Below, piece after piece: positions 9,495 through 16,232 of a stretch of 64,000 nucleotides of DNA. The stretch lies in the NCBI GenBank assembly GCA_944384235.1, contig CALWSP010000021.1:1-64000 (forward strand), given 5' to 3'. Position 1 is the stretch's first letter; every line of letters starts with the position of its first letter. The notes under the pieces were generated by a model that saw nothing but the letters and a program-made list of their open reading frames with translations, had not been told where the DNA came from and did not search any database. Both the position numbers and the translations under genes were made by a program. This stretch comes from an uncultured Clostridia bacterium (GTDB lineage: Bacteria > Bacillota > Clostridia > Lachnospirales > CAG-274).

Positions 9495-10448
9495 TTGAAC
9501 TGGGAAAAGCCAAAAGTTTATGCAGTGAAACACAAAGATGACAATATTGTTGCATTATCTAGGTCAGGAGGTATGTTTACAGCATTATCTGATTTAATAT
9601 TAGAAAAAAATGGTGTAGTGTATGGTTGTGTTCTTGACGAAAAATTTAATGCAAAGCACATTAGAGCTGACAACAAAAAAGACAGAGATTTAATGCGTGG
9701 GTCAAAATACATTGAAAGCAAAATGGGGGAATGTTTTAGGTCTGTTAAAAAAGATGTTTTAGAGGGGAAGAAAGTTTTATTTTCAGGAACATCTTGTCAA
9801 ATAGCAGGGTTAAAAAATTTTTTAGGGAAAGAGTATGAAAATTTAATTTGTTTAGATATTGTTTGTCACGGTGTTCCTAGCCCTAAAATTTGGCAAATGT
9901 ATTTGGATTGGCAGATAGGAAAGAACAAGAGAAAGGTAGTTAAAGTTAATTTTAGAAATAAAATTAAATATGGTTGGAGAGCTCATACAGAGAGTTTAGT
10001 TTTTGAAAATGGAAAGCAAGTTAATAGTGGAGTTTTTAGAAATTTATTTTACAGCCACAGTATTTTAAGAGAAAGTTGTTATAGATGCCCATACAAATCT
10101 ATTTTACACCCAGGGGATATTACCATAGCTGACTATTGGGGAATAGAAAAAGCAGCACCAGAATTTGATGACAACAAAGGTGTTTCTTTAGTTTTAATAA
10201 ACAACTCAAAAGGTGAAAATTTATTTAAAGAGGCTTCTGGTTTTATTAAGTTTAAGGAAACGCTTTTAGAAGACAGTATGCAAGGACCTTTAAAAGAACC
10301 TTCAAAAAAGCCAACTAATAGAGAGAAATTTTGGCAAGATGTAGAGAAATATGATTTTACATATATTGCAAAAAAGTATGGTAACTATGGTTTAACAAAC
10401 AAGGTTAAAAACAGATTGAAGAAATATTTAAAATTCAGGGGGAAATAG
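9495..10448 (+). CDS. FrhB/FdhB-domain protein of polysaccharide loci
   Basis: Resembles the N- and C-terminal domains of the coenzyme F420 hydrogenase/dehydrogenase beta-subunit superfamily, seen in LSRSGGMFTALSD, LFSGTSCQIAGLK, DIVCHGVPSPKIW and CYRCPY. The 317 residues carry several conserved cysteines. Proteins of this type recur in capsule clusters next to pyruvyl transferases; a redox or ketal-related role is only suspected, and the name does not imply that F420 is present. In most relatives I recall, a ferredoxin domain precedes this region in one polypeptide; here it is a separate downstream gene. TTG start at 9495 with GAGGTGA upstream. Confidence 0.75.
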   Translation: MNWEKPKVYAVKHKDDNIVALSRSGGMFTALSDLILEKNGVVYGCVLDEKFNAKHIRADNKKDRDLMRGSKYIESKMGECFRSVKKDVLEGKKVLFSGTSCQIAGLKNFLGKEYENLICLDIVCHGVPSPKIWQMYLDWQIGKNKRKVVKVNFRNKIKYGWRAHTESLVFENGKQVNSGVFRNLFYSHSILRESCYRCPYKSILHPGDITIADYWGIEKAAPEFDDNKGVSLVLINNSKGENLFKEASGFIKFKETLLEDSMQGPLKEPSKKPTNREKFWQDVEKYDFTYIAKKYGNYGLTNKVKNRLKKYLKFRGK

Positions 10449-10451
10449 AAT

Positions 10452-10652
10452 ATGAAAGATGTCCCTATATTATTTAAAGAAAAAGCGGATTGTTGTGGTT
10501 GTAGTGCGTGTTATGCTATTTGCCCAAAAGATGCAATTAATATGGTTGAGGACAATGAAGGGTTTGAATATCCAAAAATTGATGAAGAAAAATGTATTAT
10601 ATGTTATCAATGTGTTAAGGTTTGTCCTTTTAAAGATATTAAATTAAGCTAG
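10452..10652 (+). CDS. Small two-cluster ferredoxin-like protein
   Basis: A 66-residue protein with two 4Fe-4S motifs: CCGCSACYAICP near residues 13-24 and CIICYQCVKVCP near residues 49-60. The intervening AINMVEDNEGFEYPKID is the linker usually seen at the N-terminus of capsule-locus FrhB-type proteins. It starts three bases after the FrhB-type stop, so the pair is almost certainly co-translated and likely works as one electron-transfer unit. It is the last gene before a short hairpin and a promoter gap. Confidence 0.85.
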   Translation: MKDVPILFKEKADCCGCSACYAICPKDAINMVEDNEGFEYPKIDEEKCIICYQCVKVCPFKDIKLS

Positions 10653-10672
10653 GTTTTATGCCTAGTTTTTAT
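10646..10672 (+). terminator. Weak intrinsic terminator after the ferredoxin gene
   Basis: CTAGG (10649-10653) and CCTAG (10661-10665) form a five-pair stem with a seven-base loop, followed by TTTTTATTT. The stop codon lies in the left arm. The stem is short, so read-through into the next gene is likely. Confidence 0.5.
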
Positions 10673-10955
10673 TTAAGTGAAATTAAAGAATAGATTTATA
10701 TTATTTGTAATAAAATGTAGTATAGTTGACATTTTTATTACAAGTGATATAATTATATTAGTTTTTAGATATAGATTTATTGATAATATTTAAGATATAA
10801 ATATATGTGTAAAGAGTTTAATATTATTTAGGGAATTAAAATAGATAAGTATAATTTGTGTTTTTATTTATAATACAAACTATTAAATTTATAAATATAA
10901 AGTTAATTAATAAAAAGTTATTATAATGTTTTAAAAATAGAAAAGGGAAAAAGAT
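10653..10955. other. Intergenic gap with a promoter, otherwise AT-rich
   Basis: About 300 bases without a recognisable gene separate the ferredoxin gene from the second wzy. The gap holds the weak terminator and a promoter at 10704-10753. From there to the start codon there are about 200 bases of A/T-rich leader with no stable hairpin, riboswitch or leader peptide that I can recognise. Confidence 0.5.
10704..10753 (+). promoter_or_regulatory. Sigma-A-type promoter with upstream 15-mer, for second wzy
   Basis: TTGACA (10726-10731) and TATAAT (10748-10753) are separated by 16 bases. Seven bases before the -35 box is TTTGTAATAAAATGT (10704-10718), which is repeated exactly before the promoter of the priming transferase at 12318-12332. 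Transcription would run into the frameshifted polymerase gene, with a leader of nearly 200 bases. Confidence 0.7.
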
Positions 10956-12282
10956 ATGGTTATTAAAAAAGATGCTATTTATATTTTTATTATTTGTATA
11001 TTGTTTTTTTGTGCAGAGATTTTATTTTCTAAAGCACTGCTAATTATAGCAGGAATTTTACTTCTATTAGGGGGGGGGTATTAGAAAAAGTAATATATAT
11101 GTTACGGTATTTTTAACATTACTTTTTCAAAAGGCTTTACAACGTATAGCTACAGGAGCAGAGTATCAAATTTTAACATATTTTGATGAAATTTTGGAAA
11201 TATATTTTATTTTTTTAATATTATTTTATAAGCAGAAACTTGAACCTATTGAAAGAAAAATTATTTTATGTTTCTTTTTATGGTTTGTTATAACTATGTT
11301 TTCTTCATTTGTTAATCAAAATGCAAAATATATGACAATTTTATTGGACAGCTTTGTTTGTGTTAAATTTATGATATATTATTTAGGTGGAAAAATTTTA
11401 TCAAGAGAACTAAGGCCTATTAAAAAATATGTAAATAGTAAAATTATTTTATTTTGTAAAATTATTTCTATTATGCTTATATTATTATGTTTACACGAAA
11501 TATTTATGAATCCTTTTTTTGAAAAATATGATTTTAGATATTTTACAAATTCTTTGCAATTGTGTTTTTTGCACCCAACATACTTTGCGGCGTTTTGTGT
11601 TAGTTGTGTATCAATTCTTATATGTAATATGAAATATAATAAAAAGAATTTTAAATATATTGTTATATTATCTATTGTTACTTGTTTGACTTTTAGAAGT
11701 AAAGCTATTGGTGCAATTTTTGTTATTTTTGCAATTTATTATTCTTGTGTTAAATATAATTTAAAGTTAAAAACAACTTGTTTAATATTAGCTTGTTGTA
11801 TTGTTGTTTATTTTTCAATGGATCAAATTGAAAAATATTTTACTGTTGGTGCGACAGTTCCAATTAGGTTGAAAATGCATCAAGATGGAATTAAAATAGC
11901 GGAGCAATATTTTCCTTTTGGAAGTGGTTTTGGAACTTTTGGAACAACTGTTGCTTATGAATCAAATTCAAAATTTTATTATAAGCTTGGTTATATGAGT
12001 GGATATTATAAGGGTCAGCCTGTATCTGACACATTTTGGCCAGGTATATTTGCACAGTCTGGTTGGATTGGAACTATTTTCTTTGTTACAACTATTTCTT
12101 TAATGGTTTTTGATTCAATAAAAAGATTAAAAGAAAATAAATATTATGGCTGGGCTATGTTATCTATTTTAAGTTATTCTATTATAGCATCAACCTCAGA
12201 AACTGCATTTTTTAACCCTGCAACAGCTATTATGTTTATAATATATGGAATTGCATCAGATAGAAAGAATGATTTTGATTAG
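10956..12282 (+). CDS. Second Wzy-like polymerase gene, frameshifted at a G9 tract (probably phase-variable)
   Basis: ATG 10956, preceded by AAAGGG, opens a hydrophobic reading frame that ends at TAG 11082-11084 just after nine G (11070-11078), giving 42 residues. With eight or eleven G the frame would run on without a stop through 11080-12282, making a membrane protein of about 441 residues with roughly ten hydrophobic segments and a long outer loop containing FPFGSGFGTFG, as in Wzy/O-antigen ligase proteins. The downstream part alone also has an open frame from 11194 but no convincing start. As read, the gene is off. It is either a contingency locus switched by slipped-strand mispairing, a decaying gene, or a base-count error. 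Confidence 0.75.
11070..11078 (+). repeat. Homopolymeric tract of nine G inside coding sequence
   Basis: Nine consecutive G in an otherwise very AT-rich gene, positioned exactly where the reading frame breaks. Runs of this length in low-GC coding DNA are classic slippage sites for phase variation. Loss of one G, or gain of two, restores the frame. Confidence 0.9.
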
Positions 12283-12317
12283 ATTTTTTAGAATTTAGAT
12301 TTAAAGTTTTAGAGAGT

Positions 12318-12371
12318 TTTGTAATAAAATGTTAATATATGTTGACAATTTAATTATATATAGTATATAAT
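12318..12371 (+). promoter_or_regulatory. Sigma-A-type promoter with upstream 15-mer, for the priming transferase
   Basis: TTGACA (12342-12347) and TATAAT (12366-12371) are 18 bases apart. TTTGTAATAAAATGT at 12318-12332 is identical to the element at 10704-10718 and lies nine bases before the -35 box. The bases after both -10 boxes are also alike (TATAATTA, then TTAG). Confidence 0.75.
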
Positions 12372-12419
12372 TAAGTTAGTGTGTTTATTAGTTTATTAGG
12401 ACAAAGGATGTGAAAGTTG

Positions 12420-13064
12420 ATGCGTGATATATCTCAGGATAAAGTTGCATCAAAGAAAAGGTATTTATATTTTTTTATTAAGCGAGTGTTTGACATTATT
12501 GCCTCTTTAACAGGGCTTATTATTCTTTCTCCCGTATTATTAATTACTAGCATTGCTATTAAAATTGAGGACAAAGGGCCTGTTATTTTTTCTCAAGAGA
12601 GAGTTGGGAGAAACGGGAAAACTTTTAAAATGTATAAATTTAGAAGTATGTACACAAATGCGGAAGAAATTTTAAAAGAGTTAAAAGATTTAAACGAAGC
12701 TGACGGGCCTGTTTTTAAAATGAAGAACGACCCTAGAATTACAAAAGTTGGAAGGTTTATTAGAAAATACAGCATTGACGAGATTTTACAGCTTATAAAC
12801 ATTATTAGAGGGGATATGTCTGTTGTTGGGCCAAGGCCTGCTTTACCTAAAGAAGTGGCCGAGTATGACGAGTTTGCAAAGCAGAGGCTTTTAGTTAAGC
12901 CTGGTTTAAGCTGTTACTGGCAAATTAGCGGAAGAAGCGACATTGGGTTTGAGCAATGGATGAGGCTTGATGTTAAGTATATTAAAGAAATGGGCATTTT
13001 AACTGACCTTAAAATTATTTTACTTACTATTCCAGCTGTTTTAAAAGGCGAAGGCTCTTATTAA
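12420..13064 (+). CDS. Initiating sugar transferase (undecaprenyl-phosphate sugar-1-phosphate transferase)
   Basis: Starts each repeat unit by moving a sugar-1-phosphate onto undecaprenyl phosphate at the membrane. It is a 214-residue catalytic-core protein of the bacterial sugar transferase family (WcaJ/RfbP C-terminal type). A membrane helix follows KRVFDIIASLTGL; then come FSQERVGRNGKTFKMYKFRS, GDMSVVGPRPALP and KPGLSCYWQISGRSD. There is no long N-terminal membrane domain, as usual in Firmicutes. ATG 12420 is preferred over the adjacent TTG 12417. It has its own promoter, and codon use has shifted to the host pattern (AAC, GAC, TAC), so it may belong to the conserved flank rather than to the acquired block. 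Confidence 0.92.
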   Translation: MRDISQDKVASKKRYLYFFIKRVFDIIASLTGLIILSPVLLITSIAIKIEDKGPVIFSQERVGRNGKTFKMYKFRSMYTNAEEILKELKDLNEADGPVFKMKNDPRITKVGRFIRKYSIDEILQLINIIRGDMSVVGPRPALPKEVAEYDEFAKQRLLVKPGLSCYWQISGRSDIGFEQWMRLDVKYIKEMGILTDLKIILLTIPAVLKGEGSY

Positions 13065-13130
13065 TTAAAAAAGCATAAAATACATAGCTTGGGCATATAT
13101 AAAAAGAAAAAGGGTTATGGAGGAGAGTTT

Positions 13131-13637
13131 TTGAACAAATTTATTTACGGCGTTTTGATTGTTATTATGATGGGCCTTATTTTTTTCTTTTCTTCTCAAG
13201 GTTATGACCACAGTATGAAAACGAGTGGCATAATTGTTGAGCCTATTGAAAAAATTACTGAAAAAGGTTTTTCTTACAAAATGGAAGATAGGGAAAAAAT
13301 TAAAAGCAGAGAAAAAGAAAAAAAGCCTATTATTCAAATTAACAAGACAAAGATTGTGTTTTTTGTTCGCAAGTCTGCTCATATGTTTAATTTTGCAATT
13401 TTATTTATTTTAGTTTATCTATTTTTAAATGAATTTAAGTTTTGCAAAATGGACACAATTATTTTAGCTCTTATTTTTTGTTTTATATATGGGTGTAGCG
13501 ACGAAATTCATCAAATTTTTGTTAGCGGACGAACTGCCCAATTTTATGACGTTTGTGTGGATATGGTTGGGGCTAATTTTGGGCTAGTTATTTTATGGGC
13601 TAGTGGAAAAATTAGCAAGTTATTTAAGCTTAATTAA
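13131..13637 (+). CDS. VanZ-like family membrane protein
   Basis: A 168-residue protein with an N-terminal and several C-terminal hydrophobic segments. VanZ-family marks are FFFSSQGYDHS, VRKSAHMFNFA and DEIHQIFVSGR followed by DVCVDMVGA. The family is named for teicoplanin resistance, but most members have unknown envelope roles. The start is TTG 13131 directly after GGAGGAGA; an upstream frame to 13089 has no ribosome-binding site. The segment between the first helix and the RKSAH motif is lysine/glutamate-rich. It lies 66 bases after the priming transferase and is followed by a terminator, so it may be co-transcribed with that gene. Confidence 0.82.
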   Translation: MNKFIYGVLIVIMMGLIFFFSSQGYDHSMKTSGIIVEPIEKITEKGFSYKMEDREKIKSREKEKKPIIQINKTKIVFFVRKSAHMFNFAILFILVYLFLNEFKFCKMDTIILALIFCFIYGCSDEIHQIFVSGRTAQFYDVCVDMVGANFGLVILWASGKISKLFKLN

Positions 13638-13658
13638 AAGGCTAAATAGCCTTTTTTT
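13636..13658 (+). terminator. Intrinsic terminator after the VanZ-like gene
   Basis: AAAAGGCTA (13636-13644) and TAGCCTTTT (13647-13655) form a stem continuing into a T-run to 13658. The stem overlaps the TAA stop of the gene. Confidence 0.75.
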
Positions 13659-13663
13659 ATTGC

Positions 13664-13688
13664 AAAAAAAAGGGGTTTACTCCCCTTT
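13664..13688 (-). terminator. Intrinsic terminator of the SASP gene
   Basis: On the minus strand AAAGGGG (13688-13682) pairs with CCCCTTT (13675-13669), followed by a T-run. The stem uses the last codons and the stop of the gene itself. Confidence 0.7.
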
Positions 13689-13859
13689 AGACAAGTTATT
13701 TTCTTTATTTTTTTTAGCTATTATTCCGCCTATTTTTCCGCTTTCTTTTGATGTTAAACTTTTCCAGCCACCTTCAAGAACCTTATCTAAAAGGCCTAAT
13801 TCGTTTGCTACCTCATATTTTAAAAGGTCTTTTTCTGTGAGTGGTTTTTCTTTTTTCAT
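13677..13859 (-). CDS. Small acid-soluble spore protein, alpha/beta-type relative
   Basis: A 60-residue protein that would coat and protect spore DNA in the forespore. KYEVANELGLLDKV resembles the GPR protease-site region of SASPs, and GGWKSLTSKESGKIGGIIAKK matches the Gly-Gly C-terminal block. It belongs to the divergent, lysine-rich clostridial branch (SspF-like) rather than the major SspA/B group. ATG 13859 follows GAGGTGA. It is transcribed against its neighbours, and I did not find a convincing sigma-G promoter. It could be overlooked because of its size, but the motifs are clear. Confidence 0.82.
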   Translation of the reverse strand: MKKEKPLTEKDLLKYEVANELGLLDKVLEGGWKSLTSKESGKIGGIIAKKNKENNLSKGE

Positions 13860-13917
13860 TTTATCACCTCGTTTTTAGAATTTGCACATTTTTATTATTT
13901 ATACATAATATTAAGTG

Positions 13918-13946
13918 TTGACAATTTGTGTAAATAGTGGTATATT
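13918..13946 (+). promoter_or_regulatory. Promoter of the lysine riboswitch operon
   Basis: TTGACA (13918-13923) and TATATT (13941-13946) are 17 bases apart. Transcription should begin near 13953, exactly at the 5' end of the riboswitch aptamer. Confidence 0.8.
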
Positions 13947-13951
13947 AAATT

Positions 13952-14140
13952 AAGAAGATAGAGGCGCATTTGACAAGAGTAGATATTTTGATGTTACAGC
14001 GACAAAAGAGAAATATCAAAAGGGGAGAATGCCGAAAGAAGTATAATGCTGTGTTATATTTCTTGGTTGTTTCATTAACAGTGGAACGACTGTCATTGGT
14101 AATCTATGGCGGGCTAGAAAACTAATGGAGAGCTATCTGT
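13952..14140 (+). promoter_or_regulatory. Lysine riboswitch (L-box) aptamer
   Basis: The closing P1 helix is AGATAG (13956-13961) with CTATCT (14133-14138). Conserved L-box blocks follow in order: AGATAGAGGCGC, ACAAGAGTA, AAAAGGGGAGAATGCCGAA, a GGTTGTTTCATT kissing-loop region, CGACTGTCATTGG and TGGAGAGCTATCT. The order and spacing match the lysine-sensing leader of Bacillus lysC. It precedes asd-dapA-dapB, so lysine would shut off the diaminopimelate branch. Confidence 0.93.
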
Positions 14141-14196
14141 GTGTATATTTTTTTAGTATATATTCACAGATTGGCTATTGTCAATCTGTTTTTTTT
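14138..14196 (+). terminator. Riboswitch expression platform: antiterminator and intrinsic terminator
   Basis: ACAGATTG (14166-14173) and CAATCTGT (14182-14189) form an eight-pair terminator ending in a run of eight T. The left arm can instead pair, with mismatches, to CTGTGTGTATAT (from 14138), which adjoins the 3' strand of P1. Lysine binding would stabilise P1 and favour termination; without lysine the antiterminator lets RNA polymerase reach asd. Confidence 0.82.
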
Positions 14197-14222
14197 ATTT
14201 TTACATAAACTGGAGGTTCAAA

Positions 14223-15305
14223 ATGAAAACTTTTAATGTGGGTATTATTGGTGCTACTGGTATGGTTGGGCAGAGGTTTGCTCTTTTACTTGACAAGCAC
14301 CCTTGGTTTAATGTTGTTGCTGTGGCTGCAAGTTCTCGTTCTGCTGGCAAAACTTTAAAAGAGGCTATTGGAAGCAGATGGGCTATGCAAGAGCCTTTGC
14401 CTGAAAGTATGGCTGAGCTAGTTGTTATGGACGCTAGTGCAGATGTTGACAAAATTGCTAGTATGGTTGATTTTGTTTTTTGCGCTGTTGATATGAAAAA
14501 AGACGAAATTAAGGCACTTGAGGAAAAGTATGCTAAGGCTGAATGTCCTGTTGTTAGCAACAACTCTGCTAACAGAGGAACAGAGGACGTTCCTATGGTT
14601 GTGCCTGAAATTAACCCTGAGCATATTGAAATTATTAACGCTCAAAGAAAAAGGCTTGGGACTAAAAGAGGTTTTATAGCTGTTAAGTCTAACTGTTCTT
14701 TACAAAGCTATGTTCCTGCTTTACACCCGCTTAAAAAGTTTGGCATTAAAAACGTTCTTGCTTGCACTTACCAAGCTATTTCTGGCGCTGGAAAGACTTT
14801 TGAAACTTGGCCTGAAATGGTTGACAATGTTATTCCTTTTATTGGCGGAGAAGAAGAAAAGTCTGAGCTTGAACCATTAAAAATTTGGGGAGAGATTAAA
14901 GGCGATGTTATTGAAAACGCTACTTCACCTTGCATTACTACTCAATGTTTAAGAGTGGCTGTTTCTGACGGACACACTGCCGCTGTTTTTGTTAGCTTTG
15001 ACAAAAAGCCTAGCAAAGAGGAGATTTTAAAGGCGTGGAAGGAATTTAGTGGTGTTCCTCAAGAGCTTGAATTGCCGTCTGCTCCTAAGCAATTTTTACA
15101 TTATTTTGAGGAAGAAAACAGACCTCAGGCTAAGCTTGACAGAATGATTGAAAACGGTATGGCTGTCTCTATTGGCCGTTTAAGAGAGGATAAGCAATTT
15201 GACTACAAGTTTGTTTGTCTTTCTCACAACACTTTAAGAGGTGCTGCTGGCGGAGCTGTTCTTATGGCTGAGCTTCTTGCAGCAAAAGGTTATTTTGACA
15301 GATAA
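14223..15305 (+). CDS. asd: Aspartate-semialdehyde dehydrogenase
   Basis: Reduces aspartyl phosphate to aspartate semialdehyde with NADPH, the entry to lysine, diaminopimelate and dipicolinate synthesis. The N-terminal VGIIGATGMVGQRF binds the nucleotide. The catalytic cysteine is Cys158 in KSNCSLQ, and His251 lies in SDGHTAAV. At 360 residues it matches the archaeal/fungal-type ASADH branch rather than the shorter classical bacterial form. ATG 14223 follows TGGAGG; reading frames that begin upstream fall inside the terminator. It is the first gene of the riboswitch-controlled operon. Confidence 0.93.
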   Translation: MKTFNVGIIGATGMVGQRFALLLDKHPWFNVVAVAASSRSAGKTLKEAIGSRWAMQEPLPESMAELVVMDASADVDKIASMVDFVFCAVDMKKDEIKALEEKYAKAECPVVSNNSANRGTEDVPMVVPEINPEHIEIINAQRKRLGTKRGFIAVKSNCSLQSYVPALHPLKKFGIKNVLACTYQAISGAGKTFETWPEMVDNVIPFIGGEEEKSELEPLKIWGEIKGDVIENATSPCITTQCLRVAVSDGHTAAVFVSFDKKPSKEEILKAWKEFSGVPQELELPSAPKQFLHYFEEENRPQAKLDRMIENGMAVSIGRLREDKQFDYKFVCLSHNTLRGAAGGAVLMAELLAAKGYFDR

Positions 15306-15321
15306 TTAGGAGGCGTTTGTT

Positions 15322-16209
15322 ATGAGTAAGACTTTATTTAATGGTGCTGGTGTTGCTATTGTTACACCTTTTAATGCTGATGGTAGTGTGAATTTTGAGG
15401 CACTTGGAAACTTAATTGATTTTCAAATTCAAAACAGCACTGACGCTATTATTATTTGTGGCACTACTGGTGAAGCGTCAACTTTGACAGATGATGAACA
15501 AATTGAAACTATTAAATTTACTGTTGAGAAAGTTAATAAAAAAGTGCCTGTTATTGCTGGTGCTGGAAGCAACGACACTAGGCACGGCATTGAGCTTTGC
15601 AAAAGATGCGAGCAAGTTGGGGCTGACGGGCTTTTAATTGTTACACCTTATTACAACAAGACTACTCAAAAGGGTCTTATTAAATATTATACTAATATGG
15701 CTGGGGCAACTAACTTACCTGTTATTATGTATTCTGTTGCTGGCAGAACTGGGCTTAACATTGCTCCTAAAACTGTTGCTGAGCTTGCAAAAGTTGACAA
15801 CATTGTTGCTATTAAAGAGGCTAGTGGAAACATTTCACAAGTTGCTGAAATTGCTAACTTAACTCAAGGCGAGCTTGACATTTACAGCGGAAACGACGAT
15901 ATGATTGTTCCTTTATTATCTCTTGGTGGCAAGGGCGTTATTTCTGTTTTAAGCAATGTTGCCCCTAAATTTACTCACGATATGATTCAAAGTTATTTTG
16001 ACGGGGACACTAAAAAGGCTACTCAAATGCAGATTGACTGTGTTCCTCTTGTGAACGCTTTATTTAGCGAGGTGAACCCTATTCCTGTTAAGACTGCTTT
16101 AAATATGATGGGCTTTAACGTGGGCGGTTTTAGAGAGCCTTTAGTTGAGATGGAAGAGGCAAACAGAGCTTTACTTGAAACAGAATTAAAGAAGTTTAAC
16201 CTTATTTAA
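15322..16209 (+). CDS. dapA: 4-hydroxy-tetrahydrodipicolinate synthase
   Basis: Condenses pyruvate with aspartate semialdehyde. The Schiff-base lysine is Lys165 in AIKEASGN; the catalytic tyrosine is Tyr137 in VIMYSVAGRTG; the pyruvate-binding region is CGTTGEASTL. It is 295 residues, normal for the family. The ATG has AGGAGGCG upstream and lies 16 bases after asd. The product feeds peptidoglycan, lysine and spore dipicolinate. Confidence 0.95.
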   Translation: MSKTLFNGAGVAIVTPFNADGSVNFEALGNLIDFQIQNSTDAIIICGTTGEASTLTDDEQIETIKFTVEKVNKKVPVIAGAGSNDTRHGIELCKRCEQVGADGLLIVTPYYNKTTQKGLIKYYTNMAGATNLPVIMYSVAGRTGLNIAPKTVAELAKVDNIVAIKEASGNISQVAEIANLTQGELDIYSGNDDMIVPLLSLGGKGVISVLSNVAPKFTHDMIQSYFDGDTKKATQMQIDCVPLVNALFSEVNPIPVKTALNMMGFNVGGFREPLVEMEEANRALLETELKKFNLI

Positions 16210-16232
16210 ATTTAAATGAAGGGAGTTTACTT

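Noticed and set aside
9495..10448. Taking the FrhB-type protein as evidence for coenzyme F420 metabolism
   Set aside because: The domain name is historical; these capsule-locus proteins occur in organisms without F420, and no F420 gene is present here.
10459..10647. Second plus-strand frame inside the ferredoxin gene
   Set aside because: Out-of-frame shadow; the ferredoxin frame with two complete 4Fe-4S motifs is clearly the coding one.
13603..13878. Plus-strand open frame of 91 codons over the SASP gene
   Set aside because: It is antisense to a recognisable spore protein, runs through a terminator hairpin and has no ribosome-binding site.
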